A stretch of DNA of 5,842 nt from Candidatus Sumerlaeota bacterium (GTDB lineage Bacteria; Sumerlaeota; T1SED10-198M). The DNA is taken from positions 1 to 5,842 of the forward strand of contig PWGE01000031.1 of the NCBI GenBank assembly GCA_003554345.1, given 5' to 3'. The notes beneath the pieces are model-generated. The model made no database searches and was not told the DNA's origin. It saw nothing but the letters and a program-made list of their open reading frames with translations. Positions 1 to 5,842 of this stretch are shown here, piece after piece. Position numbers and translations under genes: made by a program. Positions within the stretch are counted from its first letter, which is position 1. Every line of letters begins with the position of its first letter.

Positions 1-2
1 AA

Positions 3-2051
3 ATTGTCGGTACAAATCTTGGGGTGGGGGATATAGAAACGAAGGAAAGGAAAAGTTTTTTTCTGGGTGATAAACACCTGCCCTCTGTTATTTACAGAAA
101 TAATATTTTGTATCATAGCCGGGGGAGCCTGTTTAACCTCAAAATGGAAAATGACATGTCGTTATCTCCACGTCAAATACCTCTTGAAGAGGTGCCTGAA
201 ACCGACCATTTAAAAAACATTTCTCCCCGGAATGATATCCTTTATGAACCTCGTTCTGCCACCAGTCTTTCAGGTGTTCCCCAGATTCACCAGGTATATG
301 ATACCCCGGCCGACTTTAATGGACATGCTGCTTGTGGTGCTACGTCTGCCCTTATCGCTCTGCAATATTATGATATTCTACCTTCCCGTGATCCTGCCGG
401 GTGGTATGTTTCTGAACAGTATACCTATAATAATGTTACCTATGACCAGTGGACTAATGATCCCAATGGGAACAGGAGTTACGGAGGATATGGCTATATT
501 GCCCAGGATACTGAATGGTACGGCACTCCCGATCGAGGTGATGAACATACCAGTTATTGGATGAGAGAATATTTTGTGAACCATGATCTTGAGTCTGCTG
601 TGGACTGGTCAACCAGTTGGAACACATTAACATCAGAAATAAACAATGAATATCCGTTTGTTTTACTATTTTCCAATCGCCTGACAGGTGGTCATTATAT
701 TACCACAGTGGGCTATGTGGAGGATCAGTATACTGCTCTATTCAATGATCCTTACGGAGACCAGAACACTCCAAACTGGCCCAGCAATGATGGGAAAGAG
801 GTTGCTTATGACTGGCCGGGATATAACTATGGAAATGAAAACTTAGACAATGTCCATCTTTTTGTGTATGCCCGCGATACATACTCTTCTTCGGAGGAAT
901 ATTCTTCAGGAGACTGGGTTAAAACAACAGCTGATCCCACCTTAAATCTTCGGGCTGGACCGGGCACCGACTATGATATTCTCGATGGATTATCATACCA
1001 GACTCTGGCTGTTATTATTGAGCATGAGGACAATGGAATATACCGCACCAATAATCACTGGTGGAAGGTAAGGGTTGAGGAAAGTAATAAGGAAGGATGG
1101 CTTGCTGAATATTTTCTGGAAACTGCTGATTCTCCCTGTAGGGTGAGTACACCGTACCAGCCTGATGGAACGAGTAGCGGCAATATCAATCAAACCCTTT
1201 CTTTTTCTACCGGAGGGGCAGAATGTGAATGTGGCGCCGGGGTAGAGTACCGTTTTGACTGGGATGATGGAACTTATTCAGGCTGGAGCACTTCTGCCAG
1301 TGCCGGCACATCCTGGAGTTCGGGGGGCGTTTATGAGATAAGGGTTCGGGCAAGGTGTCTGGAAGATAACTCTGTTGAATCAGACTGGTCTGCTGTTAAA
1401 GAAGTGGCCATTTACACTCCTCCTCAGGCAGATTTTGAGGTTGACAGGATGGTAGTGGAGCCGGGGTCAACCGTTCAGTTTACAGACATATCTTCGGGAG
1501 ATATTGATGAGTATGCCTGGGAGTTTGGTGATGGTGGTACCAGTTCATCAGCAAGTCCCTCTCATCATTTTGAGGAAACAGGAAGTTATACTGTTTCTTT
1601 GCAGGTGCATGGACCCGGGGGAAGTGATAGTATGACCAGGCAGGATTATATGCACGTTGTGGAGTCAATACCACAATACTCGGCTCACGTTGTATCTTAT
1701 GACATACCGTCAGTAATGAAAGTAAACCAGACGTATGAACTAAAAGTAACATTACGTAATATGGGCTCCGAAACCTGGGAAAAAGATGACAACATCTATC
1801 TGGGAGCAGTGGGGGACCAGGATGATCTTACAGGTCCGGGAAATTATCGGGCCGGTTTAGAAAAAGAGGTGTTCCCCGGGGATAAGCACGTGTTTTATGT
1901 GCAATTAAATCCTGAAGAACCAGGCTTGTTTCTTACGGAATGGCGCATGTTAAAAGAAGGTTATAGCTGGTTTGGTGAAACGCTTTCAGAGGAAGTCCAG
2001 GTGGATGAAAAAACGGCCATAGATAGTTCTTGCTGGCACTTATTCAAATAA
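3..2051 (+). CDS. Modular C39-like cysteine peptidase with SH3b, PKD/Ig-like and NBR1-like domains (5' partial)
   Basis: This is probably a secreted or surface peptidase or amidase. Residues are numbered from the GTG at 24. Residues 83-285 form a papain-like C39_2-type domain: C104 in HAACGATS is the likely nucleophile, H224 in TGGHYITTVGY the catalytic His, and D242 (or N241) in FNDPYGD the third member. Residues 296-366 are an SH3b domain (LNLRAGPGTDYDIL, ending GWLAEYFLE), which often binds cell wall. Residues 371-464 are a PKD/Ig-like domain (YRFDWDDGTYSGW), 466-546 a canonical PKD domain (YAWEFGDGG), and 553-658 resemble the NBR1-type Ig domain, with W585, W640 and W649. The start is uncertain: the frame is open from base 3, no Shine-Dalgarno precedes the GTG, and no signal peptide is seen, so the true start probably lies upstream of the window. 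No C-terminal sorting signal is visible. Domain calls are firm at family level; substrate and export are inferred. Confidence 0.88.
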   Translation: MVGTNLGVGDIETKERKSFFLGDKHLPSVIYRNNILYHSRGSLFNLKMENDMSLSPRQIPLEEVPETDHLKNISPRNDILYEPRSATSLSGVPQIHQVYDTPADFNGHAACGATSALIALQYYDILPSRDPAGWYVSEQYTYNNVTYDQWTNDPNGNRSYGGYGYIAQDTEWYGTPDRGDEHTSYWMREYFVNHDLESAVDWSTSWNTLTSEINNEYPFVLLFSNRLTGGHYITTVGYVEDQYTALFNDPYGDQNTPNWPSNDGKEVAYDWPGYNYGNENLDNVHLFVYARDTYSSSEEYSSGDWVKTTADPTLNLRAGPGTDYDILDGLSYQTLAVIIEHEDNGIYRTNNHWWKVRVEESNKEGWLAEYFLETADSPCRVSTPYQPDGTSSGNINQTLSFSTGGAECECGAGVEYRFDWDDGTYSGWSTSASAGTSWSSGGVYEIRVRARCLEDNSVESDWSAVKEVAIYTPPQADFEVDRMVVEPGSTVQFTDISSGDIDEYAWEFGDGGTSSSASPSHHFEETGSYTVSLQVHGPGGSDSMTRQDYMHVVESIPQYSAHVVSYDIPSVMKVNQTYELKVTLRNMGSETWEKDDNIYLGAVGDQDDLTGPGNYRAGLEKEVFPGDKHVFYVQLNPEEPGLFLTEWRMLKEGYSWFGETLSEEVQVDEKTAIDSSCWHLFK

Positions 2052-2105
2052 AAGGCTTTTTCTCTCATTATCTTCTTTTTCTGAAAAGAAAAGCTCTCCT
2101 GTTTT

Positions 2106-2133
2106 AACTTGATGAAGCAAGTTTTCTATTATT
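2106..2133 (+). terminator. Weak candidate terminator after the peptidase gene
   Basis: AACTTG (2106-2111) and CAAGTT (2118-2123) form a perfect 6-bp stem with a 6-base loop, followed by the T-rich TTCTATTATTT. The stem is short and only one third G+C. A second AT-only hairpin lies upstream (TTCTTTT 2073-2079 with AAAAGAA 2084-2090). Either could end transcription after the stop codon at 2051, but neither is a strong intrinsic terminator. Confidence 0.25.
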
Positions 2134-2171
2134 TCCAGTATTCTTACGTGAAAGCAACCATTTTTTGATAA

Positions 2172-2200
2172 CTTTGTTTTCAAATAAAAATATTTATACT
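2172..2200 (+). promoter_or_regulatory. Weak candidate promoter for the 260-residue membrane protein gene
   Basis: TATACT at 2195-2200 matches five of six bases of the sigma-70 -10 consensus and lies 61 bases before the ATG at 2262. The -35 position 17 bases upstream (CTTTGT, 2172-2177) is a poor match. The whole stretch is very AT-rich, so chance -10-like hexamers are expected. Confidence 0.2.
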
Positions 2201-2261
2201 CTATATTAAATTCTCTGAAAAAACTGAGCCTTGAACTGTTGATAGCAGCGAGCAGAACTTT

Positions 2262-3044
2262 ATGAGTGCTGGAAAAGAAAAAACACTGGGAGAAATTTTA
2301 TCCCGGTATCCTTATTATGAAGTAGAATATCTTTACAAGCAGTGGAAAGGCAAAAAAACTTCAACTGTAAGCAAGTTTGATGTCATCCTGGCTTTACTCC
2401 TTTTTGAAAATGGCGATGCTTTTTCACTGGGAGGTGGATTCTTGCTGTTCCTCATTCCTGAGATCTTAAACTATATGGCGGCATTGAATAAAACGGAAAC
2501 TCTTTTTCTGGCAGGACTCATTCGAATGACAATGGGAGTGATTATAACCACTTTTATGCTGGCCCATAGAGTGACGAGTATTTATATCTTGATTGCTTTT
2601 TATCTTTTTTATACTGCTTTTCGAAGTTTATCCAGATATCGTGGTATGAGAGAGAACTATCTCAGTTTAAAATCTGAAATATCTCCGGATAAAGATCTGG
2701 AAAAGGCCTTTGTGGATATGAAAAGAGAAGGGGTCTTTGCTGATGGCAGCCGGATTATTTTTAAAAAAGGAAGAAGAACCTGGTATGGTTGTTTTGGAAA
2801 AGAGAGGGTCTTTTTTATTCTGCCAGGTGCTGCTGAACTGGTAAGCTTTTCCCGGGAGATTTTTTATATGAGAATATTAGATGCTCAACAAAAAGAGTCC
2901 CGGTATAAGGTTCTGATGCAAATGGGGGATCAGACACTCGAGGGGTGGATAGACCAGGTTGTTTATGAGCGATATTGTGACTGGAAGGAATGTGGCGGGC
3001 CTGATATTGCGGTTCCTCTTTATCAGAGAATTCGACCTTCATAA
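2262..3044 (+). CDS. Uncharacterised membrane protein with three predicted helices and a C-terminal soluble domain
   Basis: I do not recognise this 260-residue protein. The N-terminus (1-40) is polar and contains the tyrosine-rich stretch YPYYEVEYLYKQW. Three hydrophobic segments follow at about 53-75, 81-101 and 104-121. The basic segment after the third (RSLSRYRGMR) suggests by the positive-inside rule that the C-terminal part is cytoplasmic. Residues 141-260 form a soluble, charged domain with alternating hydrophobic and polar stretches that may be beta-rich (GSRIIFKKGRRTWYG, ERVFFILPG); it ends near YERYCDWKECGGPD. Four cysteines at most are present and no catalytic motif is evident. The ATG start is well bounded because an in-frame TGA lies at 2232-2234 with no other start between, but the ribosome binding site is poor. 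It stands alone, 210 bases after the peptidase and 321 bases before the transporter, so context gives no function. The long open frame, with a plausible protein sequence, supports a real gene. Confidence 0.85.
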   Translation: MSAGKEKTLGEILSRYPYYEVEYLYKQWKGKKTSTVSKFDVILALLLFENGDAFSLGGGFLLFLIPEILNYMAALNKTETLFLAGLIRMTMGVIITTFMLAHRVTSIYILIAFYLFYTAFRSLSRYRGMRENYLSLKSEISPDKDLEKAFVDMKREGVFADGSRIIFKKGRRTWYGCFGKERVFFILPGAAELVSFSREIFYMRILDAQQKESRYKVLMQMGDQTLEGWIDQVVYERYCDWKECGGPDIAVPLYQRIRPS

Positions 3045-3266
3045 ATGAGAATGAAATATCTCACCTCATGTAACTTCTTCAGGCATTGTGACTGTTGAAG
3101 CAGTCCCTGCCTTCTTATAGAGTTTCATCCTTTTTTTAGCAGGAAATTTTATAAACAGAGAATTTCTTTTAAATCAAAAATATAAAAAACCGGCAGACTG
3201 TACTTTATCATCTATCAAAGATCATAACTGGACACTCTTTTGTATTTTGTTACCATGATAGGTCAT

Positions 3267-3297
3267 TTTACAATATATCTCTTGAATTATTTATACG
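3267..3297 (+). promoter_or_regulatory. Weak candidate promoter for the BCCT transporter gene
   Basis: TTTACA (3267-3272) matches five of six bases of the -35 consensus. A -10-like TATACG (3292-3297) follows after 19 bases, which is longer than optimal. Other -10-like hexamers (TATATT at 3309-3314, TATAAG at 3319-3324) lie nearer the gene but lack a well placed -35. The choice among them is not secure. Confidence 0.2.
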
Positions 3298-3348
3298 ATT
3301 CTTCCCTGTATATTAAGATATAAGATGTTTGTTTTTAAACCCATGCTC

Positions 3349-3354
3349 AAGGAG
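3349..3354 (+). promoter_or_regulatory. Ribosome binding site of the BCCT transporter gene
   Basis: AAGGAG is a strong Shine-Dalgarno match ending 11 bases before the ATG at 3366. The spacing is slightly long but workable, and it supports that ATG as the start. It is the clearest sign in the window of bacterial-type translation initiation. Confidence 0.75.
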
Positions 3355-3365
3355 AATGTCGATAT

Positions 3366-5348
3366 ATGAGTGAAGAGACTAAAGAAAAACAACGCAAATT
3401 CAAAATTCGTATTAATCCACCTGTTTTTCTTTCATCAGCTGTTTTGATTCTCGTGTTTGTGCTTTTCACTATGTTTAATCCTGCTCGTGCGGAAAGAATA
3501 TTTGAGGCGGTTCAGAACTGGATTATTATTCATGCTGGTTGGTTCTATATTCTTGCTGTTGCTTTCTTTTTGATTTTTGTGGTATATTTAGCTTTTTCGA
3601 AAAAAGGACATATAAAACTTGGACCGGACCACAGCACTCCAGACTTCAGTTATCTTTCCTGGTTTGCCATGCTTTTTTCAGCAGGCATGGGTATAGGTTT
3701 ATTGTTTTTCAGTGTAGCTGAACCTGTTATGCATTACATGGACCCTCCGGCACTGGAAGGGGGTACGGTAGAAGCAGCTCGGGAAGCGATGAAGATAACC
3801 TTTTTTCATTGGGGTGTCCATGCATGGGCGATATATGCTGTGATGGCTTTGTCGTTAGCTTACTTTTCTTTTCGCCATAATTTACCCATAAGAGTGCGTT
3901 CTGCTTTTTATCCCATTATTGGTGACAGGATAAATGGTCCAATAGGGCATGTGATTGACTCTTTTGCTGTTATTGCCACCCTTTTTGGCGTTGCCACCTC
4001 TCTTGGAGTGGGAGTTCTCCAGGTAAATGCAGGGTTACACTATATCTTTGGTATAGCTCATTCCACCGGTGTTCAGATTACCCTCATTGTTATTATCACC
4101 CTGTTTGCAACCGGCTCCGTGGTGTCGGGACTGGATAAAGGAATCCGGCGCATCTCTGAACTGAATATAACACTGGCGCTTTTGTTGCTGATATTTGTTT
4201 TATTTATGGGTCCTACTCTTCATATTTTGCAGACTCTCGTTCAAAATGTGGGGAATTACGTATCGGATGTGGTGGAACAGACCTTCCATCTTTATGCGTA
4301 TGATCCCGGTGACTGGATTGGAGGATGGACCCTTTTTTACTGGGGATGGTGGATTTCCTGGTCACCTTTTGTGGGTATGTTTGTTGCTCGGGTATCAAGA
4401 GGACGGACAATCAGAGAATTCGTCATAGGTGTTTTGATGGTACCTGTGGGTTTTACCTTTGTATGGATGACGTTCTTTGGTAATACTGCGATTGATATGA
4501 TCATGAACAGAGGGATTACCCAACTGTATGATGCAGTGGCTGCCGATGAAGCAGTAGCAATGTTTCAATTTTTCGAACATCTGCCATTTTCAATGGTTGT
4601 TTCTGTATTGGCTACTATACTCATAATTACCTTTTTTATTACCTCTTCCGATTCGGGTTCGCTGGTTATTGATATGATGACGAATAATGTTAAACAGGAA
4701 GGACCCGTCTGGCAAAGAGTTTTCTGGGCATTTACAGAAGGAGCTGTGGCGATTGCCCTGCTTCTTGCAGGAGGACTGGAAGCCCTGCAAACAGGTGCTA
4801 TAGCCAGTGCGCTTCCCTTTACTATCATTCTTCTCTTTATCTGCGGCGGACTTTTTAGAGCCTTACAGAAGGATGTTATAAAACAGAAAACTTGCAGTAA
4901 TGTTACTCTTACGGATTCTTCAACCGCATCTTTTCCCTGGCAAAAACGCTTGCAGAATATTATTCACTACCCCGGAAAAGAAGACGTACTGGACTTTATT
5001 AAGAATACGGTGCGTCCTGCAATGGAAGAAGTTGCCGCAGTCTTTGAGAAAAATGGAATAAAAACTGAAGTGGAAGAGGGGGAGGATGGTCGTGTATGGA
5101 TAAAAGTCCTGCATCAGGAAGAGGATGATTTTTTCTACTCTGTTCGTCCAACCTTATATAATACTCCTACCTTTATGTATGATAATACTGAAAAGGATGA
5201 TGATGAGCAGACCTATTACCGGGCGGAAGTGTACCTGAAAGAAGGCGGACAGAATTATGACCTGATGGGTTGGGCAAAAGAGCAGATTATAAACAATATC
5301 ATCGATCAGTATGAAACACATATTCATTATCTTAATATTGTGAGATAA
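3366..5348 (+). CDS. betT: BCCT-family choline/glycine betaine transporter, BetT type
   Basis: This inner-membrane secondary transporter imports a trimethylammonium osmolyte such as choline or glycine betaine. About twelve helices lie between residues 22 and 498. Family hallmarks are the glycine stretch SAGMGIGLLFFSVAEP (105-120), HWGVHAWAIYA (148-158) and WTLFYWGWWISWSPFVG (321-337). The aromatic box of Corynebacterium BetP appears intact: W149, W154, Y157 and W329 align with its W189, W194, Y197 and W374. TSSDSGS (426-432) matches the segment supplying Na2-site residues T467/S468 in BetP, so sodium coupling is possible, although E. coli BetT is reported to be proton-driven. Residues 507-660 form a hydrophilic cytoplasmic tail of BetT type (HYPGKEDVLDFIKNTVRPAMEE, then YRAEVYLKEGGQNYDLMGW), a region linked to osmotic regulation in BetT. 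It is full length at 660 residues. No betA, betB or betI is nearby, so substrate is uncertain between choline and betaine. Confidence 0.95.
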   Translation: MSEETKEKQRKFKIRINPPVFLSSAVLILVFVLFTMFNPARAERIFEAVQNWIIIHAGWFYILAVAFFLIFVVYLAFSKKGHIKLGPDHSTPDFSYLSWFAMLFSAGMGIGLLFFSVAEPVMHYMDPPALEGGTVEAAREAMKITFFHWGVHAWAIYAVMALSLAYFSFRHNLPIRVRSAFYPIIGDRINGPIGHVIDSFAVIATLFGVATSLGVGVLQVNAGLHYIFGIAHSTGVQITLIVIITLFATGSVVSGLDKGIRRISELNITLALLLLIFVLFMGPTLHILQTLVQNVGNYVSDVVEQTFHLYAYDPGDWIGGWTLFYWGWWISWSPFVGMFVARVSRGRTIREFVIGVLMVPVGFTFVWMTFFGNTAIDMIMNRGITQLYDAVAADEAVAMFQFFEHLPFSMVVSVLATILIITFFITSSDSGSLVIDMMTNNVKQEGPVWQRVFWAFTEGAVAIALLLAGGLEALQTGAIASALPFTIILLFICGGLFRALQKDVIKQKTCSNVTLTDSSTASFPWQKRLQNIIHYPGKEDVLDFIKNTVRPAMEEVAAVFEKNGIKTEVEEGEDGRVWIKVLHQEEDDFFYSVRPTLYNTPTFMYDNTEKDDDEQTYYRAEVYLKEGGQNYDLMGWAKEQIINNIIDQYETHIHYLNIVR

Positions 5349-5412
5349 AAATAGTTGAAATCATTCGACAGAGAACTTGCTTTTGCTTTCCATAAAATAT
5401 AGACGGTACCGG

Positions 5413-5456
5413 TATTTTCAGAATACTCCTCTGAAAATGGAACTAACCTCAGGAGT
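5413..5456 (+). promoter_or_regulatory. Putative H-type pseudoknot sequestering the Shine-Dalgarno of the 33-codon ORF
   Basis: Stem 1 pairs ATTTTCAG (5414-5421) with CTGAAAAT (5431-5438), eight perfect base pairs plus a possible U-G closing pair. Its 9-base loop ends in ACTCCT (5425-5430), the exact complement of AGGAGT (5451-5456), which contains the AGGAG ribosome binding site of the ORF starting at 5461. Stem 2 is thus six perfect pairs. The connecting loops are 3 bases (AAT) and 12 bases (5439-5450), with no base between the stems, which suits coaxial stacking in a classical H-type fold. Formation would hide the ribosome binding site. The lack of a T-tract argues against an intrinsic terminator for betT. 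I recognise no known riboswitch consensus. The pairing is seen directly; regulation is inferred. Confidence 0.5.
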
Positions 5457-5460
5457 CAGA

Positions 5461-5562
5461 ATGAAAAAAAAGAATAAGAATGTATCACGCGAAGCTCGCA
5501 AAGCCCGCAAAGTAATACCTTATAAGAAAATATTAAAGAAGGTTGCAAATACGTCAGCGTGA
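5461..5562 (+). CDS. Small, highly basic protein of 33 residues (hypothetical)
   Basis: I do not recognise this peptide. It contains ten lysines, three arginines and a single glutamate, giving a net charge near +12, so nucleic acid (possibly rRNA or mRNA) binding is a plausible guess. It opens with a lysine run, then has SREARKARKV, which could form a basic helix, followed by IPYKKILKKV, and ends NTSA. The ATG at 5461 is chosen because AGGAG (5451-5455) precedes it with 5-base spacing. In-frame alternatives at 5377 (TTG, 61 codons) and 5437 (ATG, 41 codons) have no ribosome binding site, and the latter lies inside the leader stem. It starts 112 bases after betT and could be cotranscribed or have its own promoter (a -10-like TAAAAT lies at 5393-5398 with no well placed -35). 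At this length chance cannot be excluded; the Shine-Dalgarno and structured leader raise its likelihood. Confidence 0.55.
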   Translation: MKKKNKNVSREARKARKVIPYKKILKKVANTSA

Positions 5563-5611
5563 ACTTTCAGGAAGACAGAAAATTAGCCCCAAAAACATGA
5601 TATTATCTTTT

Positions 5612-5637
5612 TTTCGTGTTCTTTCGTGCTTTTCGTG
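5612..5637 (+). repeat. Triple TTTCGTG short repeat
   Basis: TTTCGTG occurs at 5612-5618, 5622-5628 and 5631-5637, separated by TTC and CT. Read on the other strand this is CACGAAA three times, starting CCACGAAA. From memory, very similar CACGAAA-iterated stretches recur between genes in many unrelated environmental bacteria and archaea; I know of no established function. It lies 49 bases after the small ORF in non-coding sequence. Confidence 0.6.
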
Positions 5638-5715
5638 GTTTATTCTTCTCTGTAAATAGACTCTTCAAAATATAGTATACGTTGCTATAAAAACTTTCAC
5701 TTCATGAATGTATTT

Positions 5716-5763
5716 CTGGTTCCCTGGGAGCGCCGATCTCCGAATCGGCTCTGGTTGCCCTGA
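5716..5763. repeat. REP-like palindromic element flanked by imperfect direct repeats
   Basis: GCCGAT (5732-5737) and ATCGGC (5744-5749) form a perfect 6-bp stem around a CTCCGA loop, and the stem can extend to GAG/CTC if two bases bulge. GGAG (5727-5730) sits at the 5' foot, as in REP elements mobilised by RAYT (Y1-type) transposases, which carry a GTAG or GGAG tetranucleotide beside a bulged palindrome. CTGGTTCCCTG (5716-5726) and CTGGTTGCCCTG (5751-5762) flank it as direct repeats differing by one inserted G. It is more G+C-rich than its surroundings. It is unlikely to be a terminator since no T-tract follows on either strand. No transposase gene is in the window. Confidence 0.55.
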
Positions 5764-5842
5764 AAAAATACCTTGAGAAAGTATAATTCAGAAACCCACT
5801 GTTAAAATGGAAATAATGCTCTATTTTCATGATTGGTGGCGC

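Larger units (their letters stand above)
3045..3365 (+). other. AT-rich intergenic region upstream of the BCCT transporter gene
   Basis: No gene is supported here. One weak hairpin could end the preceding transcript: GAAATT (3143-3148) with AATTTC (3161-3166), a 12-base loop and then TTTT. A second, interrupted stem pairs CTTC..CAG (3074-3082) with CTG..GAAG downstream, without a T-tract. The last 100 bases should contain the transporter's promoter and leader. No RNA gene or known riboswitch was recognised. Confidence 0.5.

Noticed and set aside
3045-3098. Seventeen-codon ORF beginning directly after the membrane protein's stop (MRMKYLTSCNFFRHCDC)
   Set aside because: No ribosome binding site and too short to distinguish from chance in AT-rich sequence.
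4213-4828. Several minus-strand open frames inside the transporter gene
   Set aside because: They are antisense shadows of a clearly coding BCCT frame and show no protein family features.
5414-5438. The 8-bp hairpin as an intrinsic terminator for betT
   Set aside because: It is followed by GGAACTAACC rather than a T-tract and has mostly A-T pairs.
5377-5460. N-terminal extension of the small basic ORF from TTG 5377 or ATG 5437
   Set aside because: Neither start has a ribosome binding site, the extension has a different composition, and it would run through the structured leader; ATG 5461 with AGGAG is better.
5603-5614. GATATTATC followed by seven T as a terminator for the small ORF
   Set aside because: The arms leave a one-base loop, too tight to form a hairpin.
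5671-5689. TATAG/CTATA inverted repeat, possible minus-strand terminator
   Set aside because: Only five pairs, four of them A-T, with a 9-base loop; expected by chance in this AT-rich tail.
5807-5842. Twelve-codon + strand frame from an ATG running off the window end (MEIMLYFHDWWR)
   Set aside because: No Shine-Dalgarno precedes it and twelve codons cannot be judged; it may or may not be the start of a downstream gene.
5705-5842. Minus-strand open frame entering from the window end and stopping near 5705
   Set aside because: It reads straight through the REP-like hairpin and its direct repeats, and the translation has no family character; a chance opening is more likely.

Overview
This looks like a bacterial chromosome segment of fairly low G+C content, judged by eye. 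The main reasons are a Shine-Dalgarno-led betT-type transporter, another leader with a clean AGGAG, and intergenic palindromic and short iterated repeats. I cannot name the lineage. The gene content (a modular papain-like enzyme with SH3, PKD-like and NBR1-like domains, and an osmolyte transporter with an acidic cytoplasmic tail) would fit an environmental, perhaps salt-exposed, bacterium. That is inference.

Layout, all genes on the + strand. (1) Positions 3-2051 hold a large modular protein, almost certainly cut at its 5' end by the window edge: a C39-like cysteine peptidase domain, an SH3b domain, two PKD/Ig-like domains and an NBR1-type Ig-like domain. (2) A 210-base AT-rich gap with weak terminator and promoter candidates. 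(3) Positions 2262-3044 encode an unrecognised 260-residue protein with three predicted membrane helices and a C-terminal soluble domain. (4) A 321-base AT-rich gap containing the transporter leader. (5) Positions 3366-5348 encode a complete BCCT-family transporter of the BetT type with all four aromatic-box residues and a long cytoplasmic regulatory tail. (6) Positions 5349-5562 hold a short leader that can fold as an H-type pseudoknot trapping the Shine-Dalgarno sequence of a 33-codon, extremely basic ORF. (7) The tail to 5842 carries a triple TTTCGTG repeat and a REP-like hairpin flanked by imperfect direct repeats.

The genes do not form an obvious pathway or operon. Gaps of 210, 321 and 112 bases separate them, and no choline-oxidation gene (betA/betB) is present, so the transporter more likely accumulates a ready-made osmolyte or is an orphan locus. 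The observation most worth following is the pseudoknot and micro-ORF at 5413-5562, whose geometry resembles translational control by a small riboswitch or by autoregulation of an RNA-binding peptide.
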